Origin: Silene latifolia
Lineage: Eukaryota; Streptophyta; Magnoliopsida; Caryophyllales; Caryophyllaceae
Reading direction: 5' to 3'
Length of the DNA stretch: 64,000 nucleotides
NCBI RefSeq assembly: GCF_048544455.1
Contig: NC_133526.1
Location: forward strand, 5,968,001-6,032,000
The position numbers were made by a program, and so were the translations under genes. Positions 24,801 through 38,900 of the stretch are shown here, piece after piece (positions within the stretch are counted from its first letter, which is position 1; each line of letters starts with the position of its first letter). The notes under the pieces are model-generated. The model was given only the letters and a program-made list of their open reading frames with translations, was not told where the DNA came from and ran no database searches.

Positions 24801-27800
24801 TGCTTCAATCGAATTCATAGTTCGTCAGTGTTGAGCGAATCCTGTAACTTAAGTCCAAGCATTCAAGACAACCAAAATTTTTGGCGCTCTTGTTTTAACG
24901 AAGCACATCAACTGCACCACTGAAGTAGTGCAGGCAAGATAGAGTAGCAAAGCAAAGACAAATAAGTCGACCTACATCTAATCCTTCCACTGAGTACCTT
25001 TCATCTCTGGCCATCTGGTGTTTATGCCTGTCGTATATTTTCTCTGATTCTCTCTCTTAAATATGAGTCATCGCCGCATGTCAAGCATGACACGTCTTCT
25101 ACATATCGTACTCACCATCCCTATATCCCCCTACACAAGTGGAGTAGAATCAGATTGTACAAGGTTCTTTGTTATACTGAGATTGTACATGAACTTTCTG
25201 AATAGCTTGTTTCTTATAATTTGTTTGATCAATTCAGATATCTAAAAGTTTGTTTCTAGTAATATTTTTCTGAAATTTACCATGTAGGAACTTTGCATAT
25301 TGCTAGAGGACTATTGGGAACGGATGAATTTGAAGGTTCCAATTTACTTTTCTGCAGGTTCGTTTTCATTACGGTTTAACGTTATTGAAATGAACAAGGC
25401 TACAGCTTCTGTGTCATGTTTGTTGCCTTTTCCTCTGAATGTGTCTCACTCATTCGCACCATACAGTTGAGATTCCTATTAGGACGGAAGAATATTAGAG
25501 TTTCAGAGTGGCCAAAGCAGAAAAATTGCACCTCACACTATTATCAAACGTATTTTTTTTATTGATTTCCCTAGTGTCCGAAAGTTAGAGCGTGCTACTC
25601 TTTGAAAAATAATAGTAGAAGGTTTCAACTTTCAAGAATCCGTTTTTATTATTTCCATTACATCCCAACCAAAGAACAATAACCTCAAACTAGTGTTTCC
25701 ACTTAAAGATTGTACTCCCTCCATTCTAGTGTGTTATTTACACTTCTCATAATTTTTTGGTCACATATATTGAAACATGTAAAGAGCTAACATGTATTTA
25801 GATGTTCATTTTCAGGCTTGACAATCCAAGCTAACATGTATTCCAAGATGCTTATTAGCTGGACTAGTCAGAAGGTGAAAGAGGCATTCACTACGCGTAA
25901 CGCATTTGATTTTAAACATGGTATGGACACTGCACTAGTAAATTTGGTAGGATGTATCTGTTAAAGGTGGTTCTGTTTCTTAATATATTGGGTTGAGATC
26001 GGTAGTTTTTCACCTCATAACCACAAGTCTTGTGTACTGTTAAAAGGTTTTATGAGAAGAATCTTTACTTTGGCTAAAAGTTGGCGTCTTAGTAACTCCT
26101 TGCCTATTGTTAAAAAAATTCGTCTCTCTAATAAAGATTCTCTTAAACAATACTTCGTTCGCCATCAAGGAAATGATGTTTACTTGCATACATCACAGCC
26201 TTTCTTAGCTTGCTGCAGCTACAGTCTTGTTAGAAACTTTGAAGTGACGGCTGTCTATCAATCCTTAAGTTAGTTAGGTGCTTCCTGTACTTCTGATGTG
26301 ATTGATGGTGTTCCTTAGACCACAGCTCTAATATCTCTAGGAGTGTGCTGATCGTATTTTGTGGTTGTGTGAAGTTGTTCCAATGATCTACTTTCAGTAT
26401 TTGCATGGTTAATTGGTTATATTTGGCCCATTCTCTAGGTCAAGTCATGCAGCCTAAACCACCAGTCCACCACAGACTGATAAGGCAGCAACCCCCCATA
26501 TCTTTACAAAGCAGTTTCTATACAAAGTCGTGCTCCTGATTTAATACCTTGTCTCATATTAACAAGCCTTCCTTTGTTTATTAAAGATGAATGGACCAAA
26601 GTATAGTTTAACAGATCTTTCCCACCGTTTTTGTATGAGAAGTTGGGTATTTGCTTGTGTTGCTTCCGTGGGATTCATGTAGTCTACTATTCCATCTCTA
26701 ATAATGGTCTGTCACTGATTAACCATATAATTAAATGAGTAACATAGAGTTTTCTGTTGGCTCCCATTTATGATGTACTGCAGTCTCATAGCAGACTCGC
26801 CGTTATTCTTTAGGATATTGAAGTTTAAGAAGTTAGACTTTTTTGTGAGTTTCTTTTTCTGTAAGTCGGACACGGTTTCTCTGGTCTACAATTACTTATG
26901 CAGATTAAGTTGTGCAGTGTGCAGTTTTGAACGTGCTATGATAAATGATTCTGGTCCATGTGTTCTCTTTGCAACACCGGGGATGATAAATGGCGGATTT
27001 TCACTAGAAGTTTTCAAGCAATGGGCACCATCGGCAAAAAATCTCGTCACTTTACCTGGGTATTCATTCTAATTTCTGGTTATTGTTCTATACCTTGTTT
27101 CTGCTGTTTAAGATAACAAGGAAAAAAAATTCTGGTTACTAATGTGCTTCGACTTTCTGATTTATCAAAACATCTATTTTCATATTATCTTTTCAAAAAG
27201 TTGTAGCTATGGTATATTGCAAGAAAAATAGCTTTCAAAGTTGACTATGAAAGTTAAAGAGGGAGAATATAATGGGATGGAGTTTGTATGTACCTTTCAT
27301 AGATCCTCCTCTCAGAGGGACGACACGACATAATGGGATGGATTACATACCTTAGTATCTGAGCTGCTTTCTCGTACATCACTTGAGTTTCTTACCTAGT
27401 TAGTTCCAGTTACTTTGGAGGCTGTTTTTCTGGTGCGTAAGTGTACTGATCATTTCAGAGGTTCATTTTATGTATCGTGTGTAGAGTTGCTTTATATTTG
27501 CAGATTTCATAATCTGAATCAATGGCTTCTCATATCCGTTTACTCAAAATCTATCCTTCCGCTTCATATATCCTTTCATATCCAAAATATGCTTATGCAA
27601 AATTTAGAGGATACATGTGTTAATAACTACTGTTTGATTGGAAAGGTTGGTTGTGTATTGAAGATATGAGACTACACTTTCGCTTTCATATGGAAGGTGT
27701 GATTGTATCTTACCCTGCACACTACTATTTACCTCCAGGTATTGTGTTGCGGGTACCATAGGACATAAACTTATGTCTGGCAAGCCTACAAAGATCGATT

Positions 27801-28922
27801 TGGACAAGGATACACAGATTGATGTGCGATGCCAGGTTACTGCTATTCCTTCATATTTCGGCTACCAATGTATTCAGTTTTTAACTGGTTCCTTGTATCT
27901 TGGATTCTTGTTTATATGTCATTTATTTGTCACTAACCTTACAATTAGTCTCACTATACACGGATATATCCGTCTAAAGTGAAAGACGGGTCAAATATGT
28001 TTAAAGTGGTGACATTTTTGGGGCCCACCATGCAACTTGTAACTTGTTGCTTGTCTTATGCTTAAAGTGGGTGGATATTTGGCCCGTCTATAACTATAGA
28101 CGGATATCTCCGGTGTATAATGAGAATTTGTGCTAACCTTAGGCCTTAGCCACAAAAGCTCTTCAGTTATGTCACAATTTAGAAATTTAAACTATGTCGA
28201 GAATTAGGTGGAATTGCCGCCCAATCCCCATGGCACCAAATCGAAAATCTTCCCTGTAGATTTTGAAACATTATGTTATTCTGGGCGCGAATTCCGTCGT
28301 TATGCTGTTGTTTTTCCTTCCTGCCATCTCACCAGTCCTGTCGACAAATTTCATACTCGGTAAATAACTAAATATGCAAGACTGGTTTTGGTGCAAGTGC
28401 AGATTCATCAACTGGCATTTAGCGCGCACACCGACAGTAAAGGAATAATGGATCTTCTGAAATTTTTGAGCCCAAAGCATGTGATGCTTGTTCATGGGGA
28501 GAAGCCTAAAATGGCGACCCTCAAGGGTAAAATCCAGACTGAACTTGGAATCCCTTGCTATGATCCTGCAAATACTGAAACCGTAACAATTCCATCAACT
28601 CAGTATGTACGAGCTGATGTCTCATCCTCATTCATGCGCTCTACATTGTGTCCGAACTTCAGCTTTAAAAGCAGTGCAGTGGAGTCTGAGTCTGAACTAG
28701 GCGAGAGGGACGATGAAACTCCATCAGTTTTGGAGGTATCATTTCATTATATGGGTTTAAACTTTAAATGGATTGGTCTAAAATGTAAGAACTGCTCATC
28801 TAAGTGGTATTGGTGTGCAGTTATGCGATGAGAGGGTTGCAGAAGGGTTGCTAATTCTGGAAAGGAACCAGAAAGCGAAAGTCATCCACCAGGATGAGTG
28901 GTCCGGCAAACGAGCAACATGA
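18891..28922 (+). CDS. CPSF73-II: CPSF73-II / Integrator subunit 11-like RNA endonuclease
   Basis: Fourteen exons: 18891-18915, 19307-19484, 19873-19945, 20437-20554, 21687-21760, 22415-22551, 23666-23729, 24325-24390, 25288-25357, 25816-25920, 26918-27059, 27739-27835, 28403-28735, 28821-28922, giving 527 residues. The start [18 protein letters not shown] matches the plant family. The metallo-beta-lactamase zinc motif THFHLDHVG is formed across the exon 2/3 junction. Beta-CASP motifs follow: [61 protein letters not shown], and the late [17 protein letters not shown] with catalytic His. The family cuts RNA 3' ends, in the Integrator-like or CPSF-associated machinery of the nucleus. All catalytic residues appear kept. 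The reading ends [12 protein letters not shown], about 85 residues shorter than the Arabidopsis protein as I recall it (about 613). Introns hold a Stowaway, a hAT-like MITE, a SINE and a Mutator-type MITE. Confidence 0.94.
19013..19237. mobile_element. Stowaway-like MITE with its right end duplicated
   Basis: The left end tactcgtcccggtcatttg pairs with the right end caattgaccgggacggaggg, and the ends are flanked by TA. A 30-bp unit covering the right end and flank occurs twice without change (19186-19215 and 19216-19245). It lies in intron 1 of CPSF73-II. Confidence 0.75.
19579..19769. mobile_element. hAT-like MITE
   Basis: The ends are CAGTGGCGGAACCAGG and the reverse complement of ctggttgtgccactg (CAGTGGCACAACCAG). 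The flanking 8 bp, aatgtgtt and atcatgtt, agree only partly. It lies in intron 2 of CPSF73-II. Fragments with similar ends lie near 36711 and 45470-45488. Confidence 0.7.
23225..23490 (+). mobile_element. SINE resembling the plant Au family
   Basis: Flanked by an 18-bp direct repeat, tgctggattggactaagc (23207-23224 and 23490-23507, sharing an edge base). The 3' half carries Au-SINE-like words (gggtaaggcttcgtacatcc, cattggggtaatg) and ends in gttgttgttgtt. A clear Pol III A and B box is not obvious. It lies in intron 6 of CPSF73-II. Confidence 0.8.
27942..28132. mobile_element. Mutator-type MITE in CPSF73-II intron 12
   Basis: It is 191 bp with inverted ends: caattagtctcactatacac on the left and, reversed, cacaaattctcattatacac on the right, each followed by a gatatccgtct-like core. 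An exact 9-bp target duplicate, ctaacctta, lies at 27933-27941 and 28133-28141. Nine-base duplicates point to the Mutator superfamily. Confidence 0.9.
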
Positions 28923-30039
28923 GCTGGACTACTTGGGGCAGATGGACCGATTTTTTGTGGGTCTAGACTCTAGAGCTTGAAGTGGGTTGGTGATTTTCCA
29001 TGGGTCCTGCCCTGAAATTGCACAGCCTATTAACACCTAGTGAAGTTTCACGTCGTGCCTACAATGAGGAACCTGCTGTTGTCTGTTGATCGTTAGCTGT
29101 GGGCTCACCCTGATGCTTGTTTTTATGTGTCGAGACTCTTGAGTCCATGCAGTTGTGAATTGTGCCTCGGAATGTGGCTAAAAAATTATTTTTATAAATT
29201 GAGTTGAAAAACAATTTTACGTTTTGCATATTTGCGTTCATAGACGGATTTTAACATTTTTTCCCTATCAAAAGCTAAATTTTAAATTGTAAGCTGTACT
29301 TAAGACGGATTATCATACCACAATACCATGCATTCTTATATTTCTTATATGCACAAGTTGTATGTATGTAAACCGTCTTAAACTTAAGGCGGATTATGCC
29401 GTCTTACATTCAATGCTATCTGCAGTATTCCAATTAAGGGTGAGCTAAATACATAGGCACACAATCCAGATTCAGTTTGTATATCCAGTTTTCCCAATCA
29501 TTGTTTTTATCAGAACCAACCAAAGATTCAACGGTACCCAGTTTTTGGGTCATTTGAATTTGACAATGGTTTTTTACCTGAAGTGGCTGGCTCTCCGTGC
29601 CAGGCTTTTTATTACCACCTGAATTTTTTGGTTTTTTCAAACCAAGTTCAGCAAACCATACCACTATAATCTAATCAGCCACTTGGTCATTAGAGATTTT
29701 GGTAACAGAAGAAATAAGACGCAAAACGACGACCTAAAACTAGACACAGTTTGCTCATCGTTCTAGGCAAAAGATCTCTATAGTGACAATGTCACACAAC
29801 ATTGACCACGGTTCACGTATCCTACTCATAGATGAGGAATTCACTTCACTATGAAACATGAGTAGATGTAATGCTCAGAGAGAATCATTTCACGGAGAGA
29901 ATCTAAACTATAATAACTCAGTCTGCATAAATCTGATTGGTACAATTTCCAGGGTCAAGGATCAAAATCACCCAACTTAAGAACAAACAAACATTGTTCA
30001 AACAAAACATGAAGCGTAAACTTAACGAGAAAACTACAC
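28923..30039. other. convergent spacer between CPSF73-II and eL32
   Basis: This probably holds both 3' UTRs. Fragments around 29240-29415 repeat the word aagacgg / ccgtctta and look like decayed MITE ends. A 76-codon minus frame at 29434-29664 has no recognised similarity. Confidence 0.5.
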
Positions 30040-32604
<2,565 letters not shown>

Positions 32605-33179
32605 GGCTGCTTTCTTCAATTAACTTACTTACCTACACCATTTTCCATAACATCACATTAACATCAACGGTAAACATCATAAAATTACAGTAAAATCGGA
32701 ATTAATTGGATTAATCAGAGTAAAACCCAGAAATGATATAGCTATATAACATCGATTAAAGTGAAAAATATTGAATATTGAATATTTACAAGGTTTAACC
32801 GCTTAATTTCATAAGACAACGTAATAATAACAATGACATAACAGTAAAATTAACCTTAATATGGTGTAAAAATGTTTAATTGAAGCAAAACCCAGAAATT
32901 ATATAGCTATATGAAATCGATTAAGGGGAAAAAGATTGAATTTTGAGAAGGGATTACCGTTTGATTTGGGTGCGCCGCCGAGGTATCAAAATGACTGAAG
33001 TGTTATTGCTAGGGTTTTATAGGTGGGAAGAAAATGTTGAAGGTGTTTATTGGATTAGGGTTTTGTAGTGTGTCATGGTGTTACATGATGGGCTCTTTTG
33101 TTGTTTGGGTAGATGTTTCATTCAAACTATTGGGTAATAGCCCATATAAGATGGTTGGGTTGATTTAGGTGGTAAATGG

Positions 33180-33710
33180 GTCAATTTGGTTGGGTATGAG
33201 TCAGGTCAGTTTGGGCGGGTCATTTTGGGTTTGTTGTACATTTCGAGTCGGGTTGTGTCATTTCGGGTTTTGAGTCAACTTCGGGTGACCTGCTATCGGG
33301 TTACTTCAAGTCGGGTCACTCTCGGGTATGGGTCATGTTAGGTCGGGTCGCTTTCGGGTTAATGGTTAAAACACTTTAATAAGTACTATTTTGATTAAGA
33401 AATACTATTTTTCAAATTTAACCATATACTAGGGACGGTTGTAAGTTGTAACTAATGAGGCTTTATTTTGATGTATACAGCATTAATATAACTTAGTATT
33501 TGTCATTTTGGATCATACCAAGTTATTTTGGATTGGGTTAGTTATGTGTCCAGTCTTTTCGAGTCGGGTCATCTCGGGTCGGGTCAATATTGGGTCAATC
33601 AAAGTTCGAATCGGTCTGGTCAGTTTGGATTTCGGATCAATCAAGTTCGGGTCATTTTTGGATCTCGGGTCAGCCTTATCGGGTCGGGGTAGCTTTGCCA
33701 AATGACTTGA
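33180..33710. repeat. degenerate gggtc-rich repeat
   Basis: Many imperfect copies of words such as tcgggtc, gggtcattt and tcgggtt in one strand, upstream of eL32. Similar strings occur at 41620-41720 and 63383-63880. No coding content. Confidence 0.7.
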
Positions 33711-33790
33711 TTATGTATAGTATAATTGATCAAGTGTGGGCTTGAGTTGGGAAAAATGGTTGGGTTTGATAAGATATTTGAAGTTAAAAT

Positions 33791-34376
33791 TGTTCCGGGT
33801 GTAATTCCAGAGCAAGTATTGTTACCACCCGTGGCTTGTAGAATGATGTCTCGAGTTGGATTCCTCACGTCTCTATCGTTCCTCTCGGCCTCTCCTGCAA
33901 CAATGAACGAACTGAGGGCTTGGCTTTGTGCCAAGCGTACTCACTCCGACGCTCAAGTCAGTGAACTTAGTGGGATAAGTTGTTATTACTCGGCTAAGGA
34001 TATATTGTAGAGAGATAAGGAAGATATTACCAGATGAATAGTGATTCTTAGGTTAATTTCTGGATCCTTTCCTCAATGAAGGTTGAGGAGTATTTATAGG
34101 CTTTCACCTTTTGTCACGTAGTGGCCAAGTGGCCAAGTGGCTAGTAGGTGGAAAGACCGTTCTACCCTCGGCCGATGGACCCATATCAGGCCGGCCGAGG
34201 GTCTTGGATATGAGTACGCGGATATGTGTCCCGGCTGATCAGTTGTCAGGCCGAGACCCAGGTGACAGGCCGATGGATTGCATCGGCTAAGCTGTCTGAG
34301 TCGTTGACTTGTTGTGGATATCCTTGACCTTACTCAATATGTTGACTTGGTCAGCGGTGCAGAATATGCCCCATCA
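33791..34376 (-). mobile_element. solo LTR, copy 1
   Basis: A 586-bp unit begins TGTTCCGGGTG and ends TGCCCCATCA, flanked by AAAAT on both sides (33786-33790 and 34377-34381). It matches the unit at 47387-47944 in reverse orientation. No internal retrotransposon region is attached, so it is a solo LTR left by recombination between two LTRs. The superfamily cannot be told from the LTR alone. It shares ccaagtggccaagtgg and cggccgaggg words with copy 2. Confidence 0.9.
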
Positions 34377-34639
34377 AAAATATTTTCTTTTTTTCCGTGA
34401 TTTATGGTCAACCTCATAAGTATAATTTTTGAATGCATATACTTTAAGTTGACGGTCTTAAATAAGAATTTGTGCATTTCTTGAATGTCAATCAATATTT
34501 ATGTTATGGTATTCCTCCTTTACAATTTGCATGCAAAAAAAAAACTATATTACTTTTTTTTTTATCCGTGTGTTTTCGCCATGCATTTTAAAGCTTGATT
34601 CGTAATAACAAACCGTGCAATCAAAACAAAACATGGCCC

Positions 34640-34890
34640 GAGGTTGGTCTTGTATCTAGAAGCGCCCAAAACGACGAGCTGCCCAACCCAACCCGATTGA
34701 TGGGCCGCCTTTTGGCCAGTTTGTGCTAAACCGCGGAAAAACGGAAAAAAAATTGTCTAGCCCGCTGGCTCGACTTGGGCTAGCCTTCGCACATGCCGGC
34801 TTTAGCTACCTTTTACCAGTCCAACCCAGTCCGCCTCCACTCATGGGCGGTCACAAGCGCCCTTCTGTCAATCCGGCCCTGATAGACACC
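34640..34890. repeat. GC-rich degenerate repeat, probable hAT-like remnant
   Basis: A locally GC-rich stretch containing gggccgcc, gggcggtcac and an end ccctgatagacacctcta, similar to the TAGAGGTG-type ends of nearby MITEs. The other end is not clear. Confidence 0.45.
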
Positions 34891-35203
34891 TCTAATTTTC
34901 TTACCTTGTGGCAAAAAAATAAAAAAATAAAACACAAAAGAAAAACATGACTTTAGGAAAGCACAGATGCTATAGGCAAGGATTAACACCAAGGTTCACT
35001 ATGTACTTGGACATAAACTCAACTATAGCATATTTCGGTAAGAGGAGTGATCAAGTGTCGAACCTGGGTTAAAAAAACAGATCGACTCACAATTGGCTTA
35101 CAGATAAATAGGTTAGGGATCTTGAACATATATAAAAGGCCAAACTTGTATATACGAGTACAAGATTAAAAGACGGTAATTTTAAAAATACGCTACTCAT
35201 ACC

Positions 35204-35530
35204 TAGAGGTGGACTGTGGGCCGGTTCGGAGCGGGCCAGGCCGGGTTGATGGGGAGGGAGCCCGAGCCCACACCACGGGTTGAGGGCGTGCGGGCTGGGA
35301 AGTGATGGCCCTGAACCGGCTCGGTTGAGAAAATGGGGAAAAAAGGGCGGGCCAGGCAGGTTGGGCAGGTTTAGTGTGGGCTGGGGTAAAGGGAGCCCGG
35401 GATTGGCCCGGGTATAGAGGCGAGATAGGCTGGCTAGGGGAGCGGGCCAGCGGGCTGAGGGAATGGTGACCCGGTTGGCCGGGCCAGGCCAGTGCGGGCT
35501 GGACTAACCCGCACCAAAGTCCACCTCTAG
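35204..35530. mobile_element. hAT-like MITE with GC-rich gggccgg interior
   Basis: Inverted ends TAGAGGTGGACT and AGTCCACCTCTA(G) are flanked by actcatacc at 35195-35203 and 35531-35539 (8-9 bp duplicate). The interior is a run of degenerate gggccagg and gggctg words, much richer in GC than the surroundings. Confidence 0.82.
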
Positions 35531-35539
35531 ACTCATACC

Positions 35540-35906
35540 TGATAGGCCGATACCTTTTTTTTTTTCAAAGCCGAACAAGCCGTTTTTAGAAGGAGACGAC
35601 CCACAAACAACTTCTATTTCAGATAAGAGCAATTCATCAAATCATGAGTCACAGTCCCGTATACTACTGAACCTCTATTATGTGAACTACCAAGAACAAA
35701 GCATTACTTAATCTCACAACAATGGTGGCCAAACTTACACAACTACTCTATAATCCAATCAATTAAAACTACCTTATGGTCCTTATCCATATTGATTCTC
35801 CATAACTTATCGTAATTCAAAACCCATTATTGTTTTATTGCGTATATTATTTGAATTCTGCATAAAACAGTTCAGTGGTCCATGATTAGTTGATAGATAA
35901 ATAAAG
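35540..35906 (+). promoter_or_regulatory. probable promoter and leader of the CAT gene
   Basis: AT-rich sequence between the MITE and the CAT start codon. A run of T lies near 35557. No certain TATA box or start site can be named. Confidence 0.35.
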
Positions 35907-38900
35907 ATGGATGCAAAACTGGGTAAATGGTTAAAAAGTATAGGAAGAAGAAAGCAAGTGGATTCAGTTCATAGAGATAATTATCAGCAGCAACAGCAGC
36001 CTCCTCAACTTGCTAGAGTTTTATCTGTTCCTCATCTTACTGCTATTGGTATACCATCTATTTTTTCCGAGAGCGGATTCTATGTCCCATTTACGTGTCC
36101 ATCTAATGGGACACGTAATGGGGCAGAGGGTCCGGACTCGCTACATATTGTTTATTAGTTTAAATTTGTCACATACTTTACATACCAATCATGTTTTTTA
36201 TTAAGAAATTAGAAATTGACTATGCTTTGTGTTTGCTTGAAAAATATATTCATCATTGATGGAACTATATGATGTGGTGTTGTCTGAGGGTGCTTGTATA
36301 GGTGCTGCTGTCGTTGGGAGATGAAAATTTTGAAATTTTGGATTTTTTTAGGTTACTGTGTTAGCTAACCAGTTCAGCACTTCAGCCTTTTAATGTTTTT
36401 GATTTTGATCATGTTTCCGACCCTACCTTGGAATGCAGGCTTTGCCACTAGGATTATGGGTTTTCACAAATTCTCATTTGTGACGGCCGATATCCGTCTC
36501 AAGCTTGTGACGGGTCAAATAAAACCCACATGGGAGGATAAAGACAATCCATTTATGATTCCCTATGCATTCTACTTTTTGTCTTATCTACCCATGTGGG
36601 TGATATTTGACCTGTCATAAGCTTGTGACGGATATATCCGTCACAAGTGAGACCTATTAGGGTTTTATTGTATGTGGAATTTGTGTTAGATGATTGTGTT
36701 GATGGTGGTGGAGTCAGGATTTGATGTTAGGGGTTAAACTTAAAGCGGAAATTATAGGAGACGCAAAATCAATAATATCATTGTGAATGACCTTGAGTTT
36801 TGTATTTACTGTAGGGCTTGCGTTGGGTTTATTCAGCGTCTGAATGCTGTGTCTATGAGCCCTATTTGTTCTTCTTGCATTTACTGACTGGTGTCTTGTT
36901 CAGGCATTGGCACGACTATTGGAGCCGGAGTATATATTCTGATAGGTACAGTAGCGAGGGAGTGTTCGGGACCAGCACTGACTTTATCCTTTCTGTTCGC
37001 TGGTATAGCGGCTGGACTCTCTGCTTTTTGCTATGCAGAGCTTGCCAGTCGTTGCCCTTCAGCAGGCAGTGCTTATCATTACTCATACGTATGCGTTGGT
37101 GAAGGGTGAGTGTCTAAAACATTACATTCTCATTGTTAATATGTTGGGGAGCTTTACGTTGGAGTTCTTCAGAATCATCCATACTAAAAGGAGGATCACA
37201 AGCCGGAAGCAGTCAAGAAGGTCTAGTTTCACTCTTTTTATTGATTCTTTGATCATTTTCAGGGTGGCCTGGCTGATTGGGTGGTCTTTGATGCTGGAGT
37301 ATACAATAGGTGGCTCAGCAATTGCTCGTGGTGTATCTCCAAATTTGGTACTCTAAGCTTACACCAAAATCTTATGTTTCCTATATAGAATTATCTAATT
37401 CTCTCGGATTTGGTTTTTGTGTTTGTTAAAATTCTTTCTGAGGCGCAGCCTAGAGCCCTAAACATTTTTTTATGTGGAGCTTCACATGGTAACAAGCCCA
37501 CGGCTTTAACCTAAATTTGATGATTTATACTGCACCATTTACGTAGTTGGAGTAGGGCGTCTTATGGCTCTTCTAGCTCTTGCCTTTACTGAATGAGAAG
37601 GAATTTTATTTCAAGACATGACATGCATATTGCTTGGGAGCCTTTGAGGCACCGGGGGATGATATTATGTTGCTGTCGTAATTAATTATTAGATTGTAGA
37701 AGTAGACTGCACTAGCTAATTACTACGGAGTAGTATTTAAACTGTTTTTCAATTAGGAGCTAAGCAAGGCCTCACTTATACGTTTACACTATAAATTCTC
37801 AATAAGCTGTCGTTCCTTGGTTATTTGATCATTTGTAGTTTCCAACAGGTCTTGCTCTTTGGCAGTAGCAATAACCTACCTTCATTTCTGGCGCGTCAAT
37901 ATATTCCCGCTCTTGGTGTTGTTGTTGATCCCTGTGCCGCAATTCTCGTTGTGATTGTCACCGCACTTTTGTGTCTAGGAATCAAAGAGGTAAGTATATT
38001 TGATTATGTTTGTAGAGTTCCATAGGAACCATGAAAGATTAACCTTGAGTTTGCCTTGTGCTGTTCCATTTATTGAATCACCCAAGTTTGCAGAGCTCAT
38101 TTGCACAAGCCATTGTTACAACAGCAAATATATGCGCCTTGATTTTTGTTATAATTGCTGGGACATATCTAGGTTTCAAAACCAGATGGACCGGCTATGA
38201 GCTTCCGAAAGGGTAATAATTATTATTTTTCAGTTTGGATGACTCTTAGCGGCTTTTGTAGTAGTGGGTTTATGTTTATTCACATTTGAATCTTCTCAAA
38301 ACTCGCTTTTATATGTAGATACTTTCCATTTGGGATAAATGGTATGCTTGCTGGCTCTGCAACAGTATTTTTCTCCTACATTGGTTTCGATGCTGTTGCA
38401 AGTACTGCTGAAGAGGTATTTGTTAATATGTACTAACATCTTTCAACTAGTGGTTGTAATTGTACGGGCTGAGTATCAAGTTATCAACCCCTTGTCATTT
38501 CCCATTCTGTAGGTGAAGAATCCAAAACGAGATTTACCATTGGGTATAGCCTTTTCATTGTTCACATGCTGTGGATTATACATGCTGGTTTCTGTTGTTG
38601 TTGTTGGTCTTGTGCCATATTATGAGCTTGACCCAGACACCCCTATTTCCTCTGCATTTGATAGTCACGGGATGCACTGGGCAGCGTAAGTTTTCTCTCA
38701 TTTGCATTGTTTCTTTAATGCATAGTGACATATTTGGGCGACTTCTTTTATGTTCTTTGTTTTTCGTACTTGGATACAGATGTCATACACGAGTGTTGCA
38801 CTTGCCATGACTCAATATATTGATACACTGGAACACATCTTCAAAACAAAAATTAAAAAGATTTAGGGTTTCTAAAGTGAAGTAGAGGTAGAGATGTGTT

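Noticed and set aside
29434-29664. 76-codon minus frame after CPSF73-II
   Set aside because: No recognised domain, no splice continuation, and no relation to the missing CPSF73-II C-terminus.
33726-34010. 94-codon frame overlapping solo LTR copy 1
   Set aside because: It lies across the LTR border and has no coding similarity.
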